Source: Seleniibacterium sp963677135
GTDB lineage: Bacteria; Desulfobacterota; Desulfuromonadia; Desulfuromonadales; Geopsychrobacteraceae
Assembly (NCBI GenBank): GCA_963677135.2
Contig: CAXXLS010000014.1
Location: 545,037 to 609,036 of the forward strand
Direction of reading: 5' to 3'
DNA: 64,000 bases
Translations under genes and position numbers: made by a program
In this document: positions 23,022 through 31,743 of the stretch, in pieces
Position numbering within the stretch: the stretch's first letter is position 1
Layout: each line of letters starts with the position of its first letter
Notes under the pieces: generated by a model
Databases searched by the model: none
What the model was told of the DNA's origin: nothing
What the model saw: the letters and a program-made list of their open reading frames with translations, nothing else

Positions 23022-24245
23022 TTATTTTGCGATACTTGCCAGGTTCCACATTGGTAAAAAGACCCCGAGGGCCAGGATCAGGACCATGGCGCCGATGATG
23101 ACAATCATAATCGGTTCGATGGCGCTGGACAGGTTCTTCAAATCATAGTCCACCTCGCGCTCATAAAATTCAGCGACATCCTCCAGCATGGTGTCAACCG
23201 AACCGGATTCTTCGCCAACCGCGAGCATCTGCAAAACCAGCGGGGTAAACATGCCGGTCTGGGTTGCGCTGCGGGTCAGGGTATCGCCACGCTCTATGCC
23301 GTTGCGGATCAGTTCGATTTTTCCGGCGACATAGCTGTTATTGACGGCCCGTGCGGTGAACCCGAGAGCCTGCGAAAGAGGAATACCCGCAACGTAACTC
23401 ATATTGAAGCCGCGCGAGAACCTCACCAGGGTAGACCGCAGGATGATATCGCCGACCAGGGGCAATTTCAACTTGTAGCGATCCCAGGTAGAGCGCCCCC
23501 GCTCCGTCCCCAGCCACTGTCTGAGCCCGATCACGCCGAAGACGGAGCCGCCTAGAAGCAGATACCAGTAATTGACCATGAAACCGGACAGCGTCATCAA
23601 AATACGGGTCGGAAGAGGCAGTTGCGCTCCGGCGGATGAAAAAACTCTTTCAAACGCGGGGATGACGAACAGGCTGATAAATACGACGGCAAAAACAATG
23701 GCAATGGTCACGAACATCGGGTAGCGCAGGGCGGTCTTGACACGGTTGATGGTTTCCTTCTCCCGTTCAAAATAAATGGACAACTGGAGGAACACCTCAT
23801 CGAGCTTTCCGGTCACCTCACCGACCTGGACCATGCGACACAGCAGAGGCGGAAAAACCCGGGTATCCCTGCTGAAGGAGCCGGACAGATCCATACCGGA
23901 CTCGAGATCCTCGACGACTTTCGCCAGGGCCTCACCCAGAGTCGGGTTGCGGGAAGTTTCGACCAGTCCGCGGATGGCCCGAACCAGGGGAACGCCCGAT
24001 GAATTCAAGGTATACATCTGCCGGCAGAACAGAATCAGATCATCCAGGCCGACCTTTTTGCGCCGTTGGAAAAGAGGCAGATTCTGCAGATCGACGGACC
24101 GCTTCTGATCAATCTCGACGATACTGATGGGAATCGACTGACTGCTCTGAAACTGACTGGCAAGAAGTTCGGCAGACAAGGCTTCAACCTGACCTTCCAC
24201 CAGGTGACCGTCCGCGTCCTTGACCTTGTAGCGATATAATGGCAT
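23022..24245 (-). CDS. mshG: MSHA inner-membrane platform protein MshG (PilC/GspF family)
   Basis: 407 residues from the ATG at 24245 (MPLYRYKVKDADG), preceded by AAGGAC; a TTG at 24281 in frame overlaps the mshE end and is less likely. Two T2SSF domains are present (about 70-190 and 275-395). Three membrane segments are visible, including FVTIAIVFAVVFISLFVIP and the C-terminal IMIVIIGAMVLILALGVFLP. MshG is the membrane platform that couples the MshE motor to pilin extraction and assembly. Confidence 0.92.
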   Translation of the reverse strand: MPLYRYKVKDADGHLVEGQVEALSAELLASQFQSSQSIPISIVEIDQKRSVDLQNLPLFQRRKKVGLDDLILFCRQMYTLNSSGVPLVRAIRGLVETSRNPTLGEALAKVVEDLESGMDLSGSFSRDTRVFPPLLCRMVQVGEVTGKLDEVFLQLSIYFEREKETINRVKTALRYPMFVTIAIVFAVVFISLFVIPAFERVFSSAGAQLPLPTRILMTLSGFMVNYWYLLLGGSVFGVIGLRQWLGTERGRSTWDRYKLKLPLVGDIILRSTLVRFSRGFNMSYVAGIPLSQALGFTARAVNNSYVAGKIELIRNGIERGDTLTRSATQTGMFTPLVLQMLAVGEESGSVDTMLEDVAEFYEREVDYDLKNLSSAIEPIMIVIIGAMVLILALGVFLPMWNLASIAK

Positions 24246-24270
24246 GAGCTGAACCGTCCTTGATCCCGGG

Positions 24271-26055
24271 TTATGAGACAACCGGCGCGGCGGGTGCCGA
24301 AGCCTGGCTTCCTGAGGCCGCGCTGAGGGTCTCGTCTAGCTGGCCGGAAACCCGCAGAACTTCCTCCATGGAGGTGATGCCCTGGATCGCCAGCTGCAAG
24401 GCGCTGTCGGACAGACTGATAAAATGCGGTGTCACCTGGGCGATCGCGGCAAAGGCGGCGCTGTCGTTCCGACGCAGGGCATCCGCCAGATCGAAAGTGA
24501 TTTCCAGCAGCTCGAAAATACCGATCCGCCCGCTGTAACCGGTGTTGTTACAGGCCGGACACCCCCGCCCCCGGTGGAACCGTGTCCCGTCCGGAATCCG
24601 GACCCGCCCCTGGTAGGAGTCGAGCCAGCTGGCCTCCCCCGGACCGAGAGGATCATCGACGTCACAGGAGCTGCAGATTCTGCGGACCAGGCGCTGGGCG
24701 AGCACAGCACGCAGGGAACTGGCGACCACATACCCTTCGGTCCCCATTTCAATGAGGCGTAACGCGGTACTGATTGAATCGTTGGTATGCAAGGTGGACA
24801 GAACCAGGTGACCGGTCATAGCGGCCCTCAGAGCAATATCACTGGTTTCTTTGTCGCGCATTTCACCGACCATGACGATATCCGGATCCTGCCGCAGTCC
24901 GGCCCGCAGAACCTTGGCAAAATCGAGACCGATCTTGGGATGAACCTGAACCTGGTTGATGCGGGGCAAGCGGTATTCAACCGGATCTTCTACCGTGATG
25001 ATCTTCTTTTCATGACTGTTCAACTCATTCAGGGCACCGTACAGGGTCGTGGTTTTACCACTGCCCGTCGGGCCCGTCACCAGCACCAGCCCATGAGGCT
25101 GGTGAAGCTGCCGCCGGAACCGGGCCAGCAGGGGAGCCTTCATACCGACCTGTTCCAGGTGCAGAATCCCGCTCGACTGATCGAGCAGACGCATAACAAC
25201 CGACTCACCGTATTGCAACGGCATGGTCGACAGGCGGATATCGATACTGCGCCCCTTGACCCGGACGTTGAAACGTCCGTCCTGGGGCAGGCGCCGCTCC
25301 GAGATATCGAGGCCGCAGACCAGCTTGAGTCTGGAAACCAGGGCTGCGGCGATGCGTTTTTCTTTCATCACCTGCTCATGCAGGACCCCGTCGATCCGCT
25401 GTCGGATACGCAGCACCTTTTCATCCGGTTCGATATGAATGTCAGACGCCCCGACCTGAACGGCGTCCTCGAAAAGAGACCGGAGCAGACGCACAACGGG
25501 AGCATCCTCAACCGCGGTTTCCGAAAGCAGCTGCTCAAGGTTGCTGTCCCCCTGCGACAACTCCTCGCCCAATTCCTCGGCAATGGAAACAATTTCCTGG
25601 GTCCGCCGGTAGACCGTATCCAGGGCCCTGAGCAGTTCCGACTCATAAACCACGGCCAGGCTGACCGGCTTTTTAAGAATCTTGGTCAGTTCATCGTAGG
25701 CATAGATATCCGTCGGATCGGCAACCCCCACCAGGAACCGCTGGTCCTCCTGCTTCAGAACCATGGCCCGGTAGCGCCGTGCCGCCGTTTCCGGCAGCAG
25801 ACGCACGGTTTCCGCCTGGTAATTGTAGTGCTTCAGGTCAATGAACGGGAGATTCAGCTGGCTGGCCAGAAACTCATGAAACTGCTGGGACGTCACCAGA
25901 CCAAGGTCGACCAGGGTGTTCCCCAATTTACTGCCGGTTTTCTTCTGAGCAGCCAGAGCGCTCATCAACTGCTCTTCTGTGATAATACCGTTCTTAACGA
26001 GCAGCTCGCCGATCCTGATTTTCTTGCGTGGCCCGGAAGCCGGTTCCATCATCAT
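24271..26055 (-). CDS. mshE: MSHA extension ATPase MshE with c-di-GMP-binding MshEN domain
   Basis: 594 residues. The N-terminal MshEN domain has two consecutive 24-residue c-di-GMP motifs at about 14-37 (RIGELLVKNG...LAAQ) and 43-66 (KLGNTLVDLG...LASQ), separated by five residues. The PilB/GspE ATPase core follows, with Walker A GPTGSGKTTTLYG, Walker B IVMVGEMRD and a Cys4 zinc site (CSSC and CPAC). MshE powers MSHA pilus extension. Binding of c-di-GMP to the paired motifs activates the Vibrio enzyme, so pilus extension here is very likely c-di-GMP-controlled. The operon gap to mshN is 29 bp. Confidence 0.95.
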   Translation of the reverse strand: MMMEPASGPRKKIRIGELLVKNGIITEEQLMSALAAQKKTGSKLGNTLVDLGLVTSQQFHEFLASQLNLPFIDLKHYNYQAETVRLLPETAARRYRAMVLKQEDQRFLVGVADPTDIYAYDELTKILKKPVSLAVVYESELLRALDTVYRRTQEIVSIAEELGEELSQGDSNLEQLLSETAVEDAPVVRLLRSLFEDAVQVGASDIHIEPDEKVLRIRQRIDGVLHEQVMKEKRIAAALVSRLKLVCGLDISERRLPQDGRFNVRVKGRSIDIRLSTMPLQYGESVVMRLLDQSSGILHLEQVGMKAPLLARFRRQLHQPHGLVLVTGPTGSGKTTTLYGALNELNSHEKKIITVEDPVEYRLPRINQVQVHPKIGLDFAKVLRAGLRQDPDIVMVGEMRDKETSDIALRAAMTGHLVLSTLHTNDSISTALRLIEMGTEGYVVASSLRAVLAQRLVRRICSSCDVDDPLGPGEASWLDSYQGRVRIPDGTRFHRGRGCPACNNTGYSGRIGIFELLEITFDLADALRRNDSAAFAAIAQVTPHFISLSDSALQLAIQGITSMEEVLRVSGQLDETLSAASGSQASAPAAPVVS

Positions 26056-26084
26056 AAGTCTGAGTCCTTAGAGGCTGTCGTTTT

Positions 26085-27449
26085 CTACAGTTTCTGCAAA
26101 CGCCGCTGCGCATAGTCACGCAGATCGCCACGCAACGCCGGCAAGTTCAAAGCGGTCCCGTAAGCCTGGCGGGCCAGACTGCGGTTGTCACTCTGGTCGG
26201 CACACACGCCAAGACCAAACCACCAGGTCTCGTTCCCCGGCTGAAGCGTGACCAGGCGCCGGTAAATCTTCCCCGCGTCCTGGTAGCGACCATCTTCCTG
26301 CAGTAAAACCGCCAGCAAAGCATGATATTCCTGATCCTCTTCAAAGGCCGGTTGCGGGGTGGCCGACAACAGTGACACCCCCTCGGAATAACGTTGAGAC
26401 GCCAGCATCAGTCGGGCAGACAATTTGCGCAAGACGGGATTTTCCGGGGCCAGTTCCAGACCTTGCCCCACGACCTGGGCGGCGGCCTCAAGCTGCTTCT
26501 GCTGCTGCAATAATGCCGCCAGTTGGACGCGCGCGCCGACAAAATCAGGCCGCAGTGCAATAGCTCGCCGGAAACTGGCCCGGGCTGCCGACCAGGCTCC
26601 GTCCTTGACCTGCGCCAAGCCGAGACGGTAGGCAGCAATGTCGGGAGCAACGGGGCTGACCGACTTGTCCAGCTTCGGCGTTTCCGTTTCGATCTTTTCC
26701 GCGGGAGCGGGCCGGTGATCGGCGAGCGGTTTCGCAGGCGTCGCGGCAGCAACCGCGACGGACGGTTCCTGAACCGGGAGAGGGGCTGAACGGGCGATGC
26801 CGATTGTGATGCGGAACCTGTCATCGGCAAGCTGCCCGGCCCGGATCGCATCCACCCGCCCCTCACTGTTCAGCGCCATCAGCAGCAGCAGCGAATCGGC
26901 GCCCGGTCGGAGGCTGAACTGGGCCAGCAGGTGATCGTCTTGTGAATCGGGGATATGCAGCTGCCGTCCGATAACGGCCTGGGGAAAGCGAAAGGCGAAT
27001 TGCCTGCCGGCCGTCTCCTGCTGCTCAAAGCGATACTCCGTCAGCCCTGAGAATTCAAGGGTCACGTGGGCCGAACCTGGATCACCGGAAAACTCCACAG
27101 CAACCAGCTCCGCCGCGGTGTTTTCTTCCGGAGGCGGGATGAGGGTAACGGGTGCAGGCAGGGTCTCTTCAGAAACGGGCACCAGGGGCGGCAACGCCAC
27201 CGAAGGCCCTGAGGCCAGCTCAGGCGCAATTGTCTTAGGGGTGGCGCCGAAAAAGCCGCTGTCCCCGGACAGGTAGAAGAACAGCAACAGTCCCACAAGC
27301 AGGCAGCCGGTCATGAGACAACCGAACACCACCCTCGATCTTCGCCGCCCTTCCCCTGATGCGGTGATTCCGGACGCGGATCCGGGCACCGTCCCCCCCG
27401 GTTCAAGACGTTGATCCAGATCGCGCAACATATCGTTAATCAGGCTCAT
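26085..27449 (-). CDS. mshN: MSHA biogenesis protein MshN (TPR protein)
   Basis: 454 residues. It starts MSLINDMLRDLDQR, the MshN signature. One transmembrane segment lies at about 40-60 (CLMTGCLLVGLLLFFYL). A periplasmic AMIN-like part and a Pro/Ala-rich linker follow to about residue 265. TPR units run from about 270 to the C-terminus (AYRLGLAQVKDGAWSAARAS, then ARVQLAALLQQQKQLEAAAQ, and others). It is thought to link the inner-membrane complex to the secretin. The start overlaps the mshM stop by four bases. Confidence 0.88.
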   Translation of the reverse strand: MSLINDMLRDLDQRLEPGGTVPGSASGITASGEGRRRSRVVFGCLMTGCLLVGLLLFFYLSGDSGFFGATPKTIAPELASGPSVALPPLVPVSEETLPAPVTLIPPPEENTAAELVAVEFSGDPGSAHVTLEFSGLTEYRFEQQETAGRQFAFRFPQAVIGRQLHIPDSQDDHLLAQFSLRPGADSLLLLMALNSEGRVDAIRAGQLADDRFRITIGIARSAPLPVQEPSVAVAAATPAKPLADHRPAPAEKIETETPKLDKSVSPVAPDIAAYRLGLAQVKDGAWSAARASFRRAIALRPDFVGARVQLAALLQQQKQLEAAAQVVGQGLELAPENPVLRKLSARLMLASQRYSEGVSLLSATPQPAFEEDQEYHALLAVLLQEDGRYQDAGKIYRRLVTLQPGNETWWFGLGVCADQSDNRSLARQAYGTALNLPALRGDLRDYAQRRLQKL

Positions 27450-28351
27450 CGCAGCACTCTCAGAATCAGCAGGGTCAAAACGACGATCATGGAAACCAGG
27501 CCGAATTCGCGGTAATAGCCGAAGCGCGCAGTTCCATATGCGGCCAGGCCGGGAGTATCGGCAACCGCCCTGCGAACCAGCCGTGGGGGTATTTTTCTGG
27601 CCCCTTTTCCGTAGGCAGCCAGAAGGGCTTTATTGGCGAGGACATTAACCAGTCTGGGTACGCCGCCGCTGGCCTGGTAAAGCAATCGCGAGGCCCGGGG
27701 GGTGAACAACGCCGGTTCGCGGCATCCAGCAACCGTAAGCCGATGCTCAAGATAAGCCGCAACATCCCGGCGGGTCAGCTTTTTAAGGACATGTGAAAAG
27801 GAAATCCTCTGTTTGAGCTGGCGCAGGCCGGGTTCGGCCAGGCGTTGTTCGAATTCCGGCTGGGCAAAGAAGATGATATGCAGCAGCTTGTCCTTCGCTG
27901 ATTCCAGATTGCTCAACAGCCGCAGAGATTCAAGACTGTTGCGAGGCATGGCCTGAGCTTCGTCAATCATGACAACAACCTGACGCCCCGCCTGCTTGAG
28001 CTTGACGAGCTCCGCAAAGATCGCCAGACACAATTGCTGCAGGGTCGCTGCTGGAGCAACCTTAAGTCCCAGTTCCGAGCTGATGGCCTGGTACAGTTCA
28101 AGGGGATTCAGCAGGGGATTGGGCAGATAGACGATGGCACATTCAGCTTCCAGCAGATTGATCAGTTGTCGGCAGAGCAGTGTTTTCCCGGTCCCGACCT
28201 CTCCAATGACACGCACAAACCCTTCACCGTTGCGTAACGCGATCAACAACACGTTCAATGCTTCCTGATGACCGCTGAACCGGTAGAAATATTCCGGATC
28301 CGGAGTCAGTGAGAAGGGTTTCTCTCTCAATCCAAAAAACTGCTCGTACAT
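27446..28351 (-). CDS. mshM: MSHA ATPase MshM (ExeA/GspA-like AAA protein)
   Basis: 301 residues. The start MYEQFFGLREKPFSLTPDP is the hallmark of ExeA/MshM ATPases. Walker A is GEVGTGKTLLCRQL (about 50) and Walker B is VVMIDEAQAM (about 125). The winged-helix part ends near 260, followed by one C-terminal membrane helix (VSMIVVLTLLILRVL). Related ExeA helps the secretin assemble through peptidoglycan; MshM is assumed to do the same for MshL. It lies 30 bp downstream of mshL. Confidence 0.9.
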   Translation of the reverse strand: MYEQFFGLREKPFSLTPDPEYFYRFSGHQEALNVLLIALRNGEGFVRVIGEVGTGKTLLCRQLINLLEAECAIVYLPNPLLNPLELYQAISSELGLKVAPAATLQQLCLAIFAELVKLKQAGRQVVVMIDEAQAMPRNSLESLRLLSNLESAKDKLLHIIFFAQPEFEQRLAEPGLRQLKQRISFSHVLKKLTRRDVAAYLEHRLTVAGCREPALFTPRASRLLYQASGGVPRLVNVLANKALLAAYGKGARKIPPRLVRRAVADTPGLAAYGTARFGYYREFGLVSMIVVLTLLILRVLR

Positions 28352-28381
28352 ACCACACCCGCACCTATGACTGGCGATCTG

Positions 28382-30106
28382 CTAAAATTGACGCCACTGG
28401 TTCTGCAGCTCGGGAGCCAGTTGCTGCATCCTCTCCCGGGTTGCGTTCAGGCTGCTGTTCCAGTCATCCGAATGGCCAATCACCTGGGGTCTGAGCAGAA
28501 TAACCAGTTCACTTTTTTGCGACGCGGCCTGATTGTGCCGGAACAAAGCGCCAAGCCCAGGGATTTTGCTGAGAAGCGGAACCCCGGCCTGATCCTGGGT
28601 CGTATTTTCCTGCATCAATCCGCCGATGACCACCAGCTGTCCACTTCTGGCGTGAACGATACTGTCTGACTCCCGGACCGTACTGTAGGCGACCGGAATG
28701 CTCTGTTCGTTGCCGAAAACATTGATCTCCTTGGTCTGATCGACAACTTCGCTGACCGTCGGGTGGACATGGAGAGTGATCTGGTTGTCACCATCGATCT
28801 GCGGCGTAACATCCAGGGCGATCCCGGAGAAAAACGGCGTCAGGGTGATGTCGTTCGAGGTCGTCGTGGTTGTTCCGGAACTGGTATCGCTGGAAATGTC
28901 CGTGACGAAAAACTCATCCGACCCCACCTTGATGACGGCTTTCTGGTTATTGACCGTCGATATGCGGGGACTGGAGAGAACCTGGACGTCGCCCTGGGTT
29001 TCCAGCATTTCAACGAAAGCCTGAAAATCGTTGAAATTCAAAGCCAAACCGAACACCCCGCCGAAGGACGTCGTATCAACGAAACTCTCCAGTCCGACAC
29101 TGTCGACCGCGTTGAGATTGGTGGTCGTGATGACATTTCCGGCATTGCTGCTGCCGAAAACCGACCCGCCACCCGACTGACCGGCGAGCAGCCCCTTGCC
29201 GCTGGCGGTTTTCCCCAGTGCCGACCAGTTGATTCCTGACTGGAAGCCGTCGGACAGCCGAACCTCGATGACTTTTGCTTCGATGAGAACCTGGCGCTGG
29301 AGGTTGCTCTGGATGGTCCTGAGATACTCTTCGACGAGACGCATTTCATCAGGCATCGCCACGACGACCACCACGCTGGCCTGAGGCTGAATAATGACTT
29401 TCCGTCCCTCTCCACTGCCGACCAGACTCTGGATGGCGGTCCGGAGTTCACTCCAGAAGTCCGCAACCGACTCGGTATCGATCCGGCTGCCGGAAACCGA
29501 CCCCTGTGACCCCTGGCCGCCGTCATTGCCTCCCCCGTCGGAATCATTGCTCCGGACCTGGGAAACCTGACCGGAACTGACCCGCGTCTGGCTGGCGCCC
29601 TTGCGAACAAGGTTCAGGTAATTGACCTGAAACGTCCGGCTCTGCAGTCCGGCGGGCATAACCTGATAGATGGATCCGGTTTTGAAATAGGGGTACCCGT
29701 AGACATTGTGAACAACCTGCAGAACTTCGTCGATGGTGGTATTTTTGAGATCGATACTGATGTCACCCGAAACCGCAGGATGCACAACCATATTCATGGG
29801 GCTGTCGACGACCAGACTCATGAAGAATTCTCTGGCGTCGACCTTGGTGGCCGCAATATCGAACCGTTCTGCCTGGGGCTCGGCAGAGGCCATGTGCGGT
29901 TCCGGAACCAGGGCCGCACGGATTTCAGGGGGCGGGGGCAATTTTTCCGGAGCCGCCTGGGGGGGCTGAGAAGGAGCGGCCAGGGCTTGCTCAATTGAGG
30001 GCATCGGGGTTCCGCCGCGCGGCGCGGGCGCACACCCGGCCAGCAGAACCAGTATCCAGACGATCGGCATCACATGCCTCAATTTTTGTGATGAAGTAAA
30101 GCTCAC
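28382..30106 (-). CDS. mshL: MSHA outer-membrane secretin MshL
   Basis: 574 residues. Lipoprotein signal with LLAGC (Cys25). STN/secretin N-domain at about 85-170 (SIDLKNTTIDEVLQVV). A Ser/Gly/Asp-rich stretch near 190-215, then a second N-domain. The C-terminal secretin domain contains VQVLSSPRISTVNNQKAVIK, GLMQENTT and VPLLSKIPGLGALFR. MshL forms the outer-membrane pore through which the MSHA pilus leaves the cell. The start overlaps mshK by four bases. Confidence 0.94.
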   Translation of the reverse strand: MSFTSSQKLRHVMPIVWILVLLAGCAPAPRGGTPMPSIEQALAAPSQPPQAAPEKLPPPPEIRAALVPEPHMASAEPQAERFDIAATKVDAREFFMSLVVDSPMNMVVHPAVSGDISIDLKNTTIDEVLQVVHNVYGYPYFKTGSIYQVMPAGLQSRTFQVNYLNLVRKGASQTRVSSGQVSQVRSNDSDGGGNDGGQGSQGSVSGSRIDTESVADFWSELRTAIQSLVGSGEGRKVIIQPQASVVVVVAMPDEMRLVEEYLRTIQSNLQRQVLIEAKVIEVRLSDGFQSGINWSALGKTASGKGLLAGQSGGGSVFGSSNAGNVITTTNLNAVDSVGLESFVDTTSFGGVFGLALNFNDFQAFVEMLETQGDVQVLSSPRISTVNNQKAVIKVGSDEFFVTDISSDTSSGTTTTTSNDITLTPFFSGIALDVTPQIDGDNQITLHVHPTVSEVVDQTKEINVFGNEQSIPVAYSTVRESDSIVHARSGQLVVIGGLMQENTTQDQAGVPLLSKIPGLGALFRHNQAASQKSELVILLRPQVIGHSDDWNSSLNATRERMQQLAPELQNQWRQF

Positions 30107-30489
30107 TTCCTGCTCCCTTCTGTAGCAGATTTTTTCTTTAACCCGGCGCCGTCCCGGGTCAAGACGATTTTGTCACGACCCCTCTTCAAGGTGACCCGGT
30201 CAGCAGCGATATCAATCAGGCGGTAGCCGGCAACGGTGTCGCCGATCGCCATCGGTGTTCCGTTGATCAGCGCGACGGCGCGGGTCGGCGATTGCAGGAC
30301 CGCCGACAATCTCCAGTGACTGGTATCGACCCGGGGCAAGGGATCTCCGGCAGTTTCCCGTTTAGCCTCCCGAGACGGCTCTGCGGCGGGGCGCATGGGG
30401 TCGGAAAACGCCCCGGCCTGCTCCGCGCGAGCGCCACAGACCGCACCGTTAAGCACTATGGCAACTATCAGTAAAATAGCTCTAACCAC
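30103..30489 (-). CDS. mshK: MSHA biogenesis protein MshK (PilP-like)
   Basis: 128 residues. The signal peptide ends about CGARAEQ. A short mature domain holds FSDPMRPAAEP and SAVLQSPTRAVALINGTPM, then GDTVAGYRLIDIAADRVTL. This pattern (disordered N-terminus, then a small beta domain) is shared with MshK and PilP/GspC homology-region proteins, which connect the inner-membrane platform to the secretin. The start overlaps the mshJ end by eight bases. Confidence 0.83.
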   Translation of the reverse strand: MVRAILLIVAIVLNGAVCGARAEQAGAFSDPMRPAAEPSREAKRETAGDPLPRVDTSHWRLSAVLQSPTRAVALINGTPMAIGDTVAGYRLIDIAADRVTLKRGRDKIVLTRDGAGLKKKSATEGSRK

Positions 30490-31144
30490 CGATCCATCCC
30501 TCCGTGAGACTCAGGGTATAAACCTGCAACCGGATAATCGCCGCCGGGTACTCGGTCGTTTCGATTTCGACCGTGTCCCAGACCAGGGCGCGCGGCAGAT
30601 TCTGCAGTTGCTGCAGATAGTTCAACAGGTCCCGGTAGGTTCCGGCCAGTTCCATCTCCAGGCCATGAACAAACAGCTCGGGGGCCTCACCGGAATCACG
30701 CGCTCCTGACGCGGCCGTCATGGTCCTGGGGGGAAGATTATTCAGGCTCAGCAACTGCAGAGACTGCTGCCGCTTGAGCAGGTCTTCAAGGAGATGCGTC
30801 ATCTGCCGCGGGGAGACCAGGTTGTCGATGTTGCTTTCCAGCATAGCCTGCAGTCTGTCGGATTCCGCCTGCAGGGTATTGATCCGTTCCCGCATGTCCG
30901 CATCCGGATCGGTCTTTTCACGCGCCCGTAGCAGCATCTCACGGGCGGTCAGTTCCTGAAGGCTGTTCCGGGTGTGCGTGAGTTCCTGCTGAACCTGCCG
31001 CTGCCGCTGAGCCAGGGGGTCAAAAACCCCCAGATACACGAAAACCGCGAGGAGCACGATCACTGCGCCGGTCAGGACAGCCCGCTCACGCAACGTCCGT
31101 CCGTCAAACCACTCCCGGAAACGTTTTCCCCCTGTCATCTTCAC
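30482..31144 (-). CDS. mshJ: MSHA biogenesis protein MshJ (PilO-like)
   Basis: 220 residues. A short cytoplasmic N-terminus, one membrane helix (AVLTGAVIVLLAVFVYLG, about 20-37), a coiled coil (about 45-125, rich in Gln, Glu and Arg) and a ferredoxin-like C-terminal domain. This is the PilO/GspM layout. With the PilN-like and MshI proteins it forms the inner-membrane alignment complex. The start overlaps the PilN-like stop by four bases. Confidence 0.85.
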   Translation of the reverse strand: MKMTGGKRFREWFDGRTLRERAVLTGAVIVLLAVFVYLGVFDPLAQRQRQVQQELTHTRNSLQELTAREMLLRAREKTDPDADMRERINTLQAESDRLQAMLESNIDNLVSPRQMTHLLEDLLKRQQSLQLLSLNNLPPRTMTAASGARDSGEAPELFVHGLEMELAGTYRDLLNYLQQLQNLPRALVWDTVEIETTEYPAAIIRLQVYTLSLTEGWIGG

Positions 31145-31743
31145 GGTGTGCTCCGTTGTGCAGCCAGCTCAAAAGTCACCTGGTGCGTCGGTTCCTCTAG
31201 CCGGGTCACGGTCAAGCTGTTAAAAACGGCCCCACCGAAAACATGTCCCTCTCCAAGAGTGGCGACAAAGGCCGGTATCTTTTCCTCATCCAGGGTCGCT
31301 CCGAAAATTTCGACCGTCTGCCCCTCATCTCCCAAACTGATCCGAGTCAGCCAGAGCCCTTCGATCCGATGGGCTGACAACCCTTGCAGGGAGCGGAGAA
31401 TCCTGTCGTTCCCGCCCCCCTGTCTGCGGGAGAAATAGCTGATTGCGTCTTTCTGCCCGGCCACCTGCTTTTCAAGCTGTCCTGCTTTCTCGGCAAGAAG
31501 AGGGTTCGGCTGCCGCTCAGGGAATTTCAGCTCAAGTTCGGCGACCAGAGCCTGCTTTTCATGTTCCCGCTGCTGCATTGTGAGCAGTTCATCTTCGAGG
31601 GTGCGAGCCCGCCAATACCCGTACCCCCCGATAAGGGCAAGAACAACCGCCGCCACGATGACCCCCCCCAGAGCCCGGGGAAGCAGCAGGGGTTCCGGCT
31701 TGTCGATGAGACACTCCTGATAGAGATTGATCTGCTGTTTCAT
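31141..31743 (-). CDS. PilN-like MSHA assembly protein
   Basis: 200 residues. The start MKQQINLYQECLIDKPEPLL contains the INLY box by which PilN/GspL-type proteins bind the actin-like partner. Membrane helix about 25-43 (GGVIVAAVVLALIGGYGYW), coiled coil, then a C-terminal domain. In Vibrio this protein is encoded as mshI2 or the second part of mshI. The INLY segment should dock on the MshI protein encoded just upstream, and the start overlaps its stop by four bases. Confidence 0.86.
   Translation of the reverse strand: MKQQINLYQECLIDKPEPLLLPRALGGVIVAAVVLALIGGYGYWRARTLEDELLTMQQREHEKQALVAELELKFPERQPNPLLAEKAGQLEKQVAGQKDAISYFSRRQGGGNDRILRSLQGLSAHRIEGLWLTRISLGDEGQTVEIFGATLDEEKIPAFVATLGEGHVFGGAVFNSLTVTRLEEPTHQVTFELAAQRSTP

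Noticed and set aside
24787..26115. 442-codon open frame on the plus strand
   Set aside because: Exactly antisense to mshE, whose motifs are complete. Long mirror frames are common opposite GC-rich genes.
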